Below are positions 31,639 to 41,172 of a stretch of 56,729 nucleotides of DNA, piece after piece. Source of the DNA: a virus. Each line of letters starts with the position of its first letter. The first letter of the stretch is position 1. The DNA is taken from the IMG/VR virus record IMGVR_UViG_3300021197_000610, positions 1 through 56,729 of that record; one strand, 5' to 3'. The notes under the pieces are model-generated. The model did not search any database. It saw nothing but the letters and a program-made list of their open reading frames with translations, and was not told the DNA's origin. The position numbers and the translations under genes were made by a program.

Positions 31639-32538
31639 ATGCCTGAATTAGCAGAAGTAGAAACACAAAAGACAGCAGGATTTGTAGACAGAGGTTACAA
31701 TCACGAAAAGAAACGTAGCCGAATGGAGGCTGAAGAAGAGGAGATTCGTAAACTTGAAGCTAAACAACGTGGAGAAGAAGACGAAGACCAACCCTCAGAA
31801 GAAGAAGCTTCCGAAGAAAAAGAGGCCGATACAGAGGTTAAAGAAGAAACGTTATCTGCTGAAGAAAAATCTTTTAAAAAACGATATGGTGATCTAAGAC
31901 GCCATATGCAAGAAAAAGAAAAGGAATGGGACGAAAAGTTTAAGACCTTTGAAGAACGTTTAAAGAAAGATTCTATAATACCACCTAAGTCTGACGAAGA
32001 CATAGAGAAGTGGGCAAAAGAATATCCAGACGTAGCAGGTGTAGTAGAAACTATTGCTGCTAAAAAAGCTCAAGAAATGTTTAGTAAAGCTGAAGCTCGT
32101 ATGCAAGAGTTTGATAAAATCCAAACAGAAGCTGAAAGAACTAAAGCTGAAACTATTATACGTAAGTCACATGAAGACTTTGATGAACTTAGAGCTTCTG
32201 ATGAATTTCATAATTGGGCTAACGAACAACCTAAGTGGGTTCAAGATGCACTGTATGAAAATTCAGACGATCCTGCATCAGTAGTTCGTGTTATTGATTT
32301 ATATAAAGTAGATAAAGGCCTTACAAAAACTGCTAAGAAAGCAAAGGCCAAAGACGCAGCTTCCACAGTCACTCGTAAAACAAAAACACAAGTAGATGTA
32401 GAAGATGCTAATGACGCAATTCGTGAGTCAGAAGTTGCAAGAATGTCTGATAAGGAATTTGAGCAAAGAGCTGACGAAATTAACAAAGCTATCCGTTCGG
32501 GTAAATTTGTTTACGATGTATCTGGCAAAGCTAGATAA
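31639..32538 (+). CDS. Capsid scaffold protein
   Basis: 299 residues, extremely rich in Glu and Lys with long predicted coiled coils (EEEIRKLEAKQRGEEDE, KAEARMQEFDKIQ), low in aromatics, and placed directly before the capsid gene; this is the usual profile of a phage scaffold. The central part (KWAKEYPDVAGVVETI, WANEQPKWVQDALYEN) matches scaffold-like proteins of marine podoviruses I recall. No protease motif is seen in it. Confidence 0.78.
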   Translation: MPELAEVETQKTAGFVDRGYNHEKKRSRMEAEEEEIRKLEAKQRGEEDEDQPSEEEASEEKEADTEVKEETLSAEEKSFKKRYGDLRRHMQEKEKEWDEKFKTFEERLKKDSIIPPKSDEDIEKWAKEYPDVAGVVETIAAKKAQEMFSKAEARMQEFDKIQTEAERTKAETIIRKSHEDFDELRASDEFHNWANEQPKWVQDALYENSDDPASVVRVIDLYKVDKGLTKTAKKAKAKDAASTVTRKTKTQVDVEDANDAIRESEVARMSDKEFEQRADEINKAIRSGKFVYDVSGKAR

Positions 32539-32542
32539 CCTG

Positions 32543-32570
32543 TTGACAACTACTAAATCAACAGTATAAC
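32543..32570 (+). promoter_or_regulatory. Strong sigma-70-type promoter before capsid gene
   Basis: TTGACA at 32543-32548, 16-base spacer, TATAAC at 32565-32570, immediately after the scaffold stop. It would give the capsid gene its own high-level transcript with a leader of about 200 bases. Confidence 0.68.
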
Positions 32571-32582
32571 TATAGGCACAGA

Positions 32583-32612
32583 GACAAAAGCCTCTTTTGA
32601 CTACCTTTTGTC
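32583..32612 (+). promoter_or_regulatory. Capsid leader hairpin with alternate pairings
   Basis: GACAAAAG (32583-32590) can pair with CTTTTGTC (32605-32612) in an 8-bp stem, or CAAAAG can pair with the nearer CTTTTG (32594-32599) across a 3-base loop. The two folds exclude each other. It lies about seven bases past the expected start and could stabilise the abundant capsid mRNA. The rest of the leader to 32778 holds only the AGGAGG ribosome site. Confidence 0.5.
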
Positions 32613-32778
32613 TTGCCTAATTTCACAAAAGTCTAAACTACAAAGAACTACCTGGACAAGTACAGGCCCAGTAGTATTTGGTGGCGCAACCTAAATACTC
32701 TCTGCACCCTAGAAAACGTACAGCCTCTTTTAGATGTTTAAGCTTTCTTCATAAGCCAAATATCAGGAGGATTTTATC

Positions 32779-33852
32779 ATGGCTTTTACAACAGCAGGAG
32801 GATACGGTAACTTACCTAACGGTAATTTTTCCAGTATCATATACTCCAAAAAGGTTCAGCTCGCCTTTAGAAAGAGCACAGTAGTAGGTGACATCACCAA
32901 CTCTGATTATTTTGGGGAGATAGCTGCCCAAGGTGATACGGTGAAAATCATCAAAGAACCTGAAATCTCAGTCAGTGCATATGCTCGTGGGACTCAGGTA
33001 AATGCACAAGATCTAGACGATGAAGACTTTTCTCTAGTCGTTGATAAAGCTAACTACTATGCTTTTAAGATTGACGATATTGAGGAAGCTCATTCACATG
33101 TCAATTTTATGGATCTTGCTACCAACCGTGCAGCATACCGTTTAGCTGATCAGCATGACCAAGAAGTTCTTGGCTATCTATCAGGTTTTAAACAGTCTGC
33201 ATTACACACCGATGCTGATACAGTCAATGACCAAGTAAATGGTTCAAAAGCTGTAACAACAGCAGGCTCAGACGAGTTGTTATCTTCAATGAAACTTATT
33301 AAGTCTTCATTTGGTAACATCACAACGACTTCTGCAGGAGATCATTCGATCCCAGTAGCAGCACGTCTACCAGGTGCAACAGCACTACCAACAGCAACTG
33401 TTTCTCCTGCGATGATCGTATCACGCATGAAACGTTTGTTGGATCAACAACAAGTTGATTCACAAGGTAGGTGGCTCGTAGTTGACCCCGTGTTCATGGA
33501 AATCATGGCTGATGAGGACTCAAGGTTCTTGAACGCAGATTACGGTGAAGCAGGTGCTCTACGTAACGGTCTAGTGCTGAACAACCTACATGGTTTTAGA
33601 GTTTACACTTCCTCAAACCTTCCTCACGTAGGTACAGGTTCAGGAACTGCAGGTTCTGCAAACCAGAATGCCAACTTTGGTGTGATCGTTGCAGGTCATG
33701 ACTCAGCAGTAGCAACTGCAGAGCAGATCAGTAAGACTGAAACTTACCGTGATCCTGACAGCTTTGCTGACATCGTTCGTGGTATGCATCTATACGGTAG
33801 GAAGATTCTTCGTCCAGAAGCAATCGTTACTGCTAAATATAACGCAGCTTAA
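32779..33852 (+). CDS. Major capsid protein
   Basis: 357 residues, HK97-fold type by profile: an N-arm (NFSSIIYSKKVQLAFRKSTV), an extended loop (GDTVKIIKEPEISVSAYARG), then the spine helix region (DLATNRAAYRLADQHDQEVL) and late PVFMEIMADEDSRFL. It forms the head shell. Follows scaffold, has its own strong promoter, and its AGGAGG lies eight bases before ATG, all fitting the most abundant virion protein. It is not a close match to the T7 coat by eye. Confidence 0.85.
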   Translation: MAFTTAGGYGNLPNGNFSSIIYSKKVQLAFRKSTVVGDITNSDYFGEIAAQGDTVKIIKEPEISVSAYARGTQVNAQDLDDEDFSLVVDKANYYAFKIDDIEEAHSHVNFMDLATNRAAYRLADQHDQEVLGYLSGFKQSALHTDADTVNDQVNGSKAVTTAGSDELLSSMKLIKSSFGNITTTSAGDHSIPVAARLPGATALPTATVSPAMIVSRMKRLLDQQQVDSQGRWLVVDPVFMEIMADEDSRFLNADYGEAGALRNGLVLNNLHGFRVYTSSNLPHVGTGSGTAGSANQNANFGVIVAGHDSAVATAEQISKTETYRDPDSFADIVRGMHLYGRKILRPEAIVTAKYNAA

Positions 33853-33865
33853 GGGAGATTGAATT

Positions 33866-34357
33866 ATGGCTTTAGGTGATAATACACTTCAATCTGCTCG
33901 GGGAGCCAATGCTAACCCAGGTAGAAAACCCTACATGGTTCAAACTGTTTTGAATCTAGCAACTGCTTTGTCTGACAAAGGATCTGCACTAGCTGCTTCT
34001 GATGTCGTTCCAGTGATTGCTGTCAAAAAAGGAACTATGATCCTTAATGCAGGTATGGAAGTTGATACAGCTTCTGACGGTTCTACATTAACTCTAGATC
34101 TAGGAACAGGGGCCGATGCCGATTGTTTTGTAGATGGGTTTGATGGAACATCTGCAGCAGGAGTTGTTACTCAAAACCCTGCGGCATTCCAACCATTAAT
34201 GGCTGTAGCTGATGATAACATCGACATGACAATTGCAACATTGTCTGGTGGTGCTGTTACTACAGGCAAGATCCGAATTTGGGCATGGATGATGGATTGC
34301 ACAGATATAGGTAATGACGGTACTGCTAATGAAGTAGATCGTGATGCACTTGCATAA
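33866..34357 (+). CDS. Probable head decoration or stabilisation protein
   Basis: 163 residues, beta-rich and low in charged residues (LTLDLGTGADADCFVDG, KIRIWAWMMDCTD). It begins 13 bases after the capsid stop and is followed by a terminator, so it shares the capsid transcript and is probably made in large amounts. That context, with its size, fits a decoration or trimeric clamp protein; no family signature was recognised. Confidence 0.65.
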   Translation: MALGDNTLQSARGANANPGRKPYMVQTVLNLATALSDKGSALAASDVVPVIAVKKGTMILNAGMEVDTASDGSTLTLDLGTGADADCFVDGFDGTSAAGVVTQNPAAFQPLMAVADDNIDMTIATLSGGAVTTGKIRIWAWMMDCTDIGNDGTANEVDRDALA

Positions 34358-34364
34358 CTAACTT

Positions 34365-34389
34365 AAGGGGCAGGGCAACTTGCCCCTTT
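34365..34389 (+). terminator. Hairpin terminator after capsid operon
   Basis: An 8-bp perfect stem AAGGGGCA/TGCCCCTT (34365-34372 with 34381-34388) with an 8-base loop, then TTTAGCTT. The weak T run suggests partial read-through into the tail genes, which have no obvious promoter of their own. Confidence 0.65.
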
Positions 34390-34412
34390 AGCTTACCTGA
34401 GGGATTTTTGTA

Positions 34413-35144
34413 ATGGCTACTTATGTCACACTTGTAAATCAACTATTACGTAGACTGAACGAAGTTACACTTGATTCGGCAGGTGATGGCTTTGATGCAG
34501 TACGGAATGTACAAGCTTTGGCTAAAGATGCGATAAATAACTCCATTAGAAATATCATTCAGACAGGACAAGAGTTTCCGTTTTTAAAAACTACAACTAC
34601 ACAAACACTAACTGCAGGAACTAGGCAATATGCTTTTCCTGCTGATTTTGCTTCTGTAGACTGGGATACTTTTTATTTAAAAAAGCTAGGGTCTGCAGGT
34701 AATACTCCTAGCTTTCTCCCTACAATATCTTTTGAAGAGTATACTCAAAGGTTTCGTGGCTTAGATGATGAAGGTGATTCTGGATCTGGTATATCTGCAC
34801 CAGAACGTGTGTATCAAACATTAGAAGCAAAGTTTGGTGTAACACCTGTTCCAAATAATAGTTATATAGTAGAGTATGTGTACTTTTCATTCCCTTCTGA
34901 CCTAACTGCTTTTAATGATACGTCTATAATACCTGACAGATTTAACCATGTACTTATTGATGGTGCTATGATGTATATGATGAGATTTAGGTCTAATGAT
35001 CAAAGTGCTGCTATACATCAACAAAACTTTACTGATGGCATTAGGTCTATGAGACGTATACTTATGGACGATCCACTTGATGTTAGGTCAACAGTAATAC
35101 AAAGAAACAAATCATTTAGTAACACTATTAGCAGTATTGTATAA
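34413..35144 (+). CDS. Head-tail adaptor / tail tubular protein A-like
   Basis: 243 residues. The early helical region (LVNQLLRRLNEVTLDSAGDG, DAINNSIRNIIQTGQEFPFL) followed by beta strands is the layout of gp4/gp11-type adaptors that dock to the portal. The text QEFPFLKTTTTQTLTAGTRQ and FNHVLIDGAMMYMMRFR recall marine podovirus adaptors. Next to the nozzle-like gene, overlapping its start by one base. Assignment is by layout and order. Confidence 0.72.
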   Translation: MATYVTLVNQLLRRLNEVTLDSAGDGFDAVRNVQALAKDAINNSIRNIIQTGQEFPFLKTTTTQTLTAGTRQYAFPADFASVDWDTFYLKKLGSAGNTPSFLPTISFEEYTQRFRGLDDEGDSGSGISAPERVYQTLEAKFGVTPVPNNSYIVEYVYFSFPSDLTAFNDTSIIPDRFNHVLIDGAMMYMMRFRSNDQSAAIHQQNFTDGIRSMRRILMDDPLDVRSTVIQRNKSFSNTISSIV

Positions 35145-36682
35145 TGCCCGAAAATTTAGCCTCCTTTAAAGTTTTTGCACAGGGCGGTTTAAACACAAGC
35201 CGTGATGTGCTCTCTCAAGGTGAGGTTGCACCAGGTTCTGCTGTTGCACTTATTAATTATGAACCTGCTGTTACAGGTGGTTATAGAAAGATAAGTGGCT
35301 TTGCTAATAACTATGGCACAGTTACAGGAACAGGAAGTGTTCTTGGTGTAGCAGTAGCAGATGGTATTAAAGATGGTATCTTTGCTGCTCGTAAACCTTC
35401 TTCAGGAACTAATTATTTACACTATTGGAATAACTCTACATCAGCTTGGGTTGCTGTAAGTAGTGCAGGTTCTCCAACAATGACAGGTGTATCAAAGGTT
35501 AGATTTTCTAGGCTTAATTTTGGTACTCCAAAGCTTGTTTTGACTGATGGTATAAACCCTGCAGCTACATATGATGGTACAACCTATACTCAGATTACTC
35601 ACTCTGATGCACCTACAGATCCAAAATATTCTGCAATATTTCAAAACCATTTATTTCTAGCAGGTGATCCTGCACATCCAACAAAACTATTTTTTAGTGC
35701 ACCACTAGCAGAAACAGACTTTGCATCAGGTAATGGAGCAGGAGTTATAAATGTAGGTTTTCCTATTGTTGCTATAAAGTCTTTTAGAAACGAACTATAT
35801 ATTTTTGGTTCAACCCATATTAAAAAGTTATCGGGTACTGCATCAGCTAACTTTGTGTTACAAACTGTAACAGATGATCTCGGATGTTTAGCTACAGATA
35901 GTGTTATAGAAATTGGTGGTGACTTGCTATTCTTATCACAGGATGGTCTACGTCCTATCTCAGGTACAGCAAAAATTGGTGACGTTAATCTCGAAACTGT
36001 ATCAAAAGATATTCAATCTATCTTTACAGATATTGTATTTGATATTGATTTAGATACTCTAAATGCTGTTACCATAAAACAAAAAACACAATTTAGATAC
36101 TTCTTTGGCGCAGCAGATTCACAGGGTGTTATAGGTGGCTTTAGACAAACTCCAAATGGATTGCAGTTTGAATATAGTCAGATGTTAGGTATAGCTGCTA
36201 CTGCTGCTGACAGTGGTTATATAGGACAAAACGAATTTGTTATTCACGGAGATAGCACTGGTAAGGTGCACAGACAAGAACAGGGTAATAGTTTTGCAGG
36301 AACTAATATCTTTAGTGTTTTCCAAACTCCTTTTCTTCATATGCAAGACCCAGAGCAAAGAAAGATATTTTATACAGTAGCAACTTATCTACGTTCTGAG
36401 GGTGATAATGAAATTGTCATGTCTGTTGTATATGATTACGAAGACCCAGACTCTTTAAATCCAACAAACTTTACACTGAGTACTGAGGGTGCAGCAGCCT
36501 ATTATAACGAAGCTGCGTATAATAGCACAGCTATTTTTGATGGGAATCCTTCACCAGTGCAACGTACAAACATATCAGGTTCAGGTAAATCGGTTTCTTT
36601 AAAATATGTTACAAATGATTCAAATGCTTCACACAGTATTCAAGGCTTAGTTGTGACGTTTGGCGTGGGGGATAGACTTTAA
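35144..36682 (+). CDS. Tail nozzle / tubular protein B-like
   Basis: 512 residues, almost all beta, with repeating blades (ELYIFGSTHIKKLSGT, GGDLLFLSQDGLRPISG, YFFGAADSQGVIGGF) that suggest a beta-propeller, as in T7 gp12 and P22 gp10. The N-terminus (SFKVFAQGGLNTSRD) resembles others I recall. It should form the tail tube end. Starts within the previous stop (TAATG) and is followed immediately by the fibre gene. Confidence 0.75.
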   Translation: MPENLASFKVFAQGGLNTSRDVLSQGEVAPGSAVALINYEPAVTGGYRKISGFANNYGTVTGTGSVLGVAVADGIKDGIFAARKPSSGTNYLHYWNNSTSAWVAVSSAGSPTMTGVSKVRFSRLNFGTPKLVLTDGINPAATYDGTTYTQITHSDAPTDPKYSAIFQNHLFLAGDPAHPTKLFFSAPLAETDFASGNGAGVINVGFPIVAIKSFRNELYIFGSTHIKKLSGTASANFVLQTVTDDLGCLATDSVIEIGGDLLFLSQDGLRPISGTAKIGDVNLETVSKDIQSIFTDIVFDIDLDTLNAVTIKQKTQFRYFFGAADSQGVIGGFRQTPNGLQFEYSQMLGIAATAADSGYIGQNEFVIHGDSTGKVHRQEQGNSFAGTNIFSVFQTPFLHMQDPEQRKIFYTVATYLRSEGDNEIVMSVVYDYEDPDSLNPTNFTLSTEGAAAYYNEAAYNSTAIFDGNPSPVQRTNISGSGKSVSLKYVTNDSNASHSIQGLVVTFGVGDRL

Positions 36683-39211
36683 ATGGCAGGTTATACAAGA
36701 CAATCAGTAGCTGACATTATTGCTAATGCAGTCATTAAAGCTGCACCAGTAAACGCAGAGTACAATGCTATTCGTGATGCCTTTGCTGCAGCAAGTGGGC
36801 ACAAACATGATGGTAGCACAGGAGAGGGAGCTAATGTCCCTCGTATAGCTGATACTGATGCCCTAAACAAAGTTGTTGTAGATACATCAAATAACAGAAT
36901 TAGTTTTTTTACTGAGGTATCTTCTTCTGCTGTAGAACAAATTAGACTAGAGGATGGTGTCCTCAAACCTGTATCTGATGATGATATAGATCTTGGTGCT
37001 ACAGGAGCAGAGTTCAAAGATCTGTACATTGATGGTATAGGTTACATTGATTCTGTTGTTATTACAGGTGGTACAATTGATGGTGCAGTAATAGGTGGGA
37101 CTACAGCAGCAGCAGGTAGTTTTACTACACTAGCTGCTTCTAGTAACGCCACTGTAGGTGGTACTTTTGCTGTTACAGGTACATCTGCTCTTACAGGCAC
37201 AGCAACTATTACATCTGCTGACATTAACTCAGGTGCAGTAGACAACACTACTATTGGTAATACAACTGCTGCTGCAGGTAGTTTTACTACTCTTAGTGCA
37301 TCAGGTACTTCTACTTTAACTACAGTAGACATTAATGGAGGAGCAATAGATGGTGTCACCATTGGTGGATCTTCTGCAGGTGCAGGTACATTTACAGACT
37401 TAACAAGCACAGGGACATCAACACATGCTACGGTGGATATTAATGGCGGTGCTATGGATGGCACAACAATTGGGGCTAATAGTGCTGCGGCAGCTAGCTT
37501 TACAACTGTTGCTACATCTGGTCAGGCGACATTGGCGACTGTTGATATTAATGGTGGTGCTATTGATGGTACTACTATTGGGGGTAGTACACCTGCAGCC
37601 ATAACAGGTACAACAGTTACAGCAAATTCAAACTTTGTTGGAAACATTACAGGTAACGTTACAGGTAATGTATCAGGTGATGTTACTGGTGACGTAGCAG
37701 GAGATTTAACAGGTAACGTAACTGCAGGTTCAGGAACATCATCATTTACTAACGTGACCATTAATGGCACTCTAAACATGAACGCAGGTACATCTGCAAC
37801 GATTACTAATCTTACAGCACCTAGTTCTGATTTAGACGCAGCAACAAAATTATATGTTGATACAGAGGTAGCAGGTCTTGTAGACTCAGCACCTGGAACA
37901 TTAAATACTTTGAACGAATTGGCTGCAGCATTGGGGGACGATGCAGATTTTGCCAACACAATCACAACAAGTATAGCAACCAAGCTACCACTAGCAGGTG
38001 GTACAATGTCTGGTGCTATAGCTATGGGTACAGCTAAGATTACAGGCTTGGGTGATCCAACAGCAGATCAAGATGCAGCAACTAAGAAATATACTACAGA
38101 TACATTCTTACCATTAGCAGGTGGAACTCTAACAGGTGCATTAGCAGTAGGTAGTAACAAGATTACTGCTAGTTATACACCAAGTGCTAGTGCTGATCTC
38201 ACAACAAAAACATATGTAGATGGCATACTTGGTTCAGCTACTGCAGCTTCTACTTCAGCATCTGCTGCTGCTAGTTCTGCCACTGCTGCTGCCTCAAGTG
38301 CTACTGCTAGTGCTTCCTCTGCAACAGCAGCAGCTTCTAGTGCAACCTCTGCAGCATCTTCCTATGATTCATTTGATGATAGATACCTTGGTGCTAAGTC
38401 TTCAGCACCCTCAGTTGACAACGATGGTGATGCCCTAGTTACTGGTGCTCTCTATTTTAATAGCTCTACAAATATTATGAATGTTAGGACTAGTGGTGGT
38501 TCTTGGACTGCAGCAGGTTCATCTGTAAATGGAACTTCAAGTCGTAATGTCTACACTGCTACAGCAGGTCAAACTACGTTTGCTTCTACATACGATTCTG
38601 GTTTTGTAGACGTTTGGCTTAATGGTTTAAAATTAAAAAGTGGAACAGACTTTACAGCTACATCAGGAACTAGTATAGTTCTTGCAAGTGGTGCTACTGT
38701 TGGGGACATCGTAGATATTGTCGCCTATGGCACATTTAATTTAGCTAATCATATAACAGAAGCACAGTCTGATGCTAAGTATCTTTTAGAAGCTAACAAC
38801 CTTTCTGATTTAGTCAGTGCACCAACAGCAAGAACAAATCTTGGTGTAGCTATTGGATCTGATGTACAGGCTTACGATGCAGGTCTAGCTTCAATTGCAG
38901 GACTAACAACTGCAGCAGATAAAATAATTTATACGAGTGGTTCTGATACATATGCTGTAACAGACTTCTCTTCATTTGCTAGAACACTTGTTGACGATGC
39001 TGACGCATCAACAGCTAGAACAACTCTAGGTGTAGTCATAGGAACAAACGTTTTAGCATACGATGCAAACTTACAGAGTTTTGTTTCTGTATTTACTCTC
39101 CCAACTTCTGATGGATCAGCAGATCAGTTTCTAAAAACGAATGGGTCAGGGACACTTAGCTTTGCAACAGTAGACGTTCAGGCTGATCTTAGAAAATCTT
39201 TTGTATTATAG
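36683..39211 (+). CDS. Large repetitive tail fibre protein
   Basis: 842 residues. The first 70 residues (QSVADIIANAVIKAAPVNAE, HKHDGSTGEGANVPRI) look like a virion-attachment domain. Next are five imperfect 35-40-residue repeats built on DINGGAIDGTTIG...AAGSFTTL, then GNVTGNVSGDVTGD repeats, LPLAGGTLTGAL units, a Ser/Ala coiled segment, and TAGQTTFASTYDSGFVDVWL typical of fibre knobs. It is the main trimeric fibre candidate. No intramolecular chaperone was seen at its end. Confidence 0.8.
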   Translation: MAGYTRQSVADIIANAVIKAAPVNAEYNAIRDAFAAASGHKHDGSTGEGANVPRIADTDALNKVVVDTSNNRISFFTEVSSSAVEQIRLEDGVLKPVSDDDIDLGATGAEFKDLYIDGIGYIDSVVITGGTIDGAVIGGTTAAAGSFTTLAASSNATVGGTFAVTGTSALTGTATITSADINSGAVDNTTIGNTTAAAGSFTTLSASGTSTLTTVDINGGAIDGVTIGGSSAGAGTFTDLTSTGTSTHATVDINGGAMDGTTIGANSAAAASFTTVATSGQATLATVDINGGAIDGTTIGGSTPAAITGTTVTANSNFVGNITGNVTGNVSGDVTGDVAGDLTGNVTAGSGTSSFTNVTINGTLNMNAGTSATITNLTAPSSDLDAATKLYVDTEVAGLVDSAPGTLNTLNELAAALGDDADFANTITTSIATKLPLAGGTMSGAIAMGTAKITGLGDPTADQDAATKKYTTDTFLPLAGGTLTGALAVGSNKITASYTPSASADLTTKTYVDGILGSATAASTSASAAASSATAAASSATASASSATAAASSATSAASSYDSFDDRYLGAKSSAPSVDNDGDALVTGALYFNSSTNIMNVRTSGGSWTAAGSSVNGTSSRNVYTATAGQTTFASTYDSGFVDVWLNGLKLKSGTDFTATSGTSIVLASGATVGDIVDIVAYGTFNLANHITEAQSDAKYLLEANNLSDLVSAPTARTNLGVAIGSDVQAYDAGLASIAGLTTAADKIIYTSGSDTYAVTDFSSFARTLVDDADASTARTTLGVVIGTNVLAYDANLQSFVSVFTLPTSDGSADQFLKTNGSGTLSFATVDVQADLRKSFVL
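37060..37620 (+). repeat. Coding repeats in tail fibre gene
   Basis: Five degenerate units of roughly 110-120 bases, each encoding a GGxIDGxxIG...FTTL block. The nucleotide copies differ at many third positions, so they are old, and they could change number by recombination. Confidence 0.6.
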
Positions 39212-39221
39212 GTAGGAAAAA

Positions 39222-39572
39222 ATGGCTTTTACATATGCACAACTAACACCAATTACAACAATAGCAAGTAGTGCAGGAGCAGTGTACACAAACCCTAGCT
39301 CTAAAACATCTTACATTCGTGGTATTGTAATACATAATACAAACACTACTGCTGAAACTGTAGTGTTGTACAATGTTCCTGATAACAGTGGTTCAGTAGG
39401 AACTGCTGCTGCAACAAACCAATTTTATAAGACGAGTGTTGCTGCAGACACAACAATTATAATTGAGTTTCCTGTTCCAGGCTTAGTTCTTTCAGATACC
39501 AACGATACCATACAGGCAACTACTACAACTGCTAGTAAAGTAACAATTCAAATATCAGGAGCTACAGAATAA
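39222..39572 (+). CDS. Small beta-rich tail protein
   Basis: 116 residues, Thr/Ala/Val-rich with alternating strands (SYIRGIVIHNTNTTAETVVL, KVTIQISGATE) and no Cys. Similar proteins occur in fibre clusters of marine phages, from memory, and probably form a small structural disc or fibre part. It overlaps the start of the Cys-rich protein gene by one base, so the two may be made in a fixed ratio. Confidence 0.62.
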   Translation: MAFTYAQLTPITTIASSAGAVYTNPSSKTSYIRGIVIHNTNTTAETVVLYNVPDNSGSVGTAAATNQFYKTSVAADTTIIIEFPVPGLVLSDTNDTIQATTTTASKVTIQISGATE

Positions 39573-41161
39573 TGGGTATTACAGTCTTTCCTACTCCCTC
39601 TAGTTCTGGTGGAACTACAGCAGTAGCAGATCCAAATAGAACTGCTTGGGGTGTACTAGCCCCTTATCCTTGGACAAATTTACAGTATAATCTTTGTAAC
39701 ACTCTTTGTGATAACATAGGTAATATTTATAATAACAACAATGAAATGGGTGAATCTCACATAGTTGATATGGGCAATAATAAATTTGCTCTTGTACACG
39801 ATTGGGAAGATGCAAATCTTTGTTGTGTTCACGTAGGAGTTTACTGTGTTGATACAACTAATAATACAGTACACAGGCTTAGTTGTTGTCACCACAACAT
39901 TTGGAATTGTGCAAGTTGTACTGGTAACTACATGAGCATTTCTGCTATTACAAGTGATGAGTGTGATAATATTCTTATTACAGGAAGAGGTGGTAGCACC
40001 AATTGTGCTCATGCCTTTAAATATCGTTCAGACACAGGTTGTTTCTGTACTAACAGGGTTGAAATGAGTCAAGATAGTTCTCTTAAATGTTTGACAAGTG
40101 CAGGAGAATGTAGACATCATTTATTGTATACAGGAACTCCAGGTCATGCTTGGTACTTTCATCAACGATGTTGTGGGTGCATGGCTTACACAAAAATAAA
40201 AGAAAGATGTTGTCAGTGTGGTACTGCTTTTCAAGCTCTTAGTCCTTCAGGGTCTGTAGCTACAAAAGGGTTTTGGTATATGCCTCAAGTAACAGCCTGT
40301 ACTGTCCAAATGCTAGGCGAGGGTGGCTCTAATGCAGGGCAGTGTGGAAGAGTCTTTGGCTTGAGGGCAGACATCCATAATGTACTAACTGCAGAATGTA
40401 ATGAACCAAATTTAGTTATTCATTGTGGTAATACTAGTGCTCAATGTTGTCATAATCTTGGACCAGATACTTCTGTTTGGACTGACTATAATCAATGTTT
40501 TTTAGACTGCTGTGGTTTTCAATACTTTGCAGAGTTACCACCTAAAGGTCAAGCTACTGCTCCTATGGGATTTAGTGGTTATGCACAACAAATGGCTTGC
40601 CATTGTAGTAGCACTAGTAATGCGTGTAGTTCTCACAGACAAGTAGAAATACATGGATATTACCTTGGCACTGGTTTTGGCTACTGTTCTGTAGGTTTGG
40701 GTAGAAACGAACTAGTTTGTGCAACAACCTCTGGTGGAACTTTTAACTCTGGGGTTACATGTGACGTTGATCAAGATTCAAACATGGGTTCAAATGAATA
40801 TGGATCTTACAGTTTACAAGTTAATGGTATTTATAGAGTAAATTCAAATCAGGCTCATAAGAATAACTGGTTTAACAACAGGGGTGAAGTACACGTTGCT
40901 CTTGGACCTAAATCAACTTGTTCTAAAGCAGACATAGAAAGAGGTGGAGCAAAGTATATCTACCCTTATTATTATACTCGACAAATGAGGGGTGGTCTAT
41001 TTACTTGTAAGAACAAATACAGAGCAAGTGCTGTAGTTGGGACAGACTACTATGTTGAAGTAGGTGTAAAATCTTTTACAGTAGGTGTTTCTGCTCAGTG
41101 TGTAATAGTTGATTTGTACAAGCTAGAACCATTTGCTTGTCACAACTGTTGTTTTATTTAG
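39572..41161 (+). CDS. Cys-rich putative tail fibre/tip protein 1
   Basis: 529 residues with about 42 Cys (8%) and many His, found as CC, CxC and CxxC groups (DLCC-like NLCCVHV, LSCCHHN, HQRCCGC, ERCCQCG, LDCCGF, HNCCF) from residue 42 to the end. The first 40 residues (TVFPTPSSSGGTTAV) are Cys-free. No signal peptide, so Cys would be reduced in the cell and could bind metal or form disulfides after release. It sits in the fibre cluster between small fibre-like genes, hence the structural guess. No family recognised. Codon use and AT content resemble the neighbours. Confidence 0.6.
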   Translation: MGITVFPTPSSSGGTTAVADPNRTAWGVLAPYPWTNLQYNLCNTLCDNIGNIYNNNNEMGESHIVDMGNNKFALVHDWEDANLCCVHVGVYCVDTTNNTVHRLSCCHHNIWNCASCTGNYMSISAITSDECDNILITGRGGSTNCAHAFKYRSDTGCFCTNRVEMSQDSSLKCLTSAGECRHHLLYTGTPGHAWYFHQRCCGCMAYTKIKERCCQCGTAFQALSPSGSVATKGFWYMPQVTACTVQMLGEGGSNAGQCGRVFGLRADIHNVLTAECNEPNLVIHCGNTSAQCCHNLGPDTSVWTDYNQCFLDCCGFQYFAELPPKGQATAPMGFSGYAQQMACHCSSTSNACSSHRQVEIHGYYLGTGFGYCSVGLGRNELVCATTSGGTFNSGVTCDVDQDSNMGSNEYGSYSLQVNGIYRVNSNQAHKNNWFNNRGEVHVALGPKSTCSKADIERGGAKYIYPYYYTRQMRGGLFTCKNKYRASAVVGTDYYVEVGVKSFTVGVSAQCVIVDLYKLEPFACHNCCFI

Positions 41162-41172
41162 GGGAGAATTAG

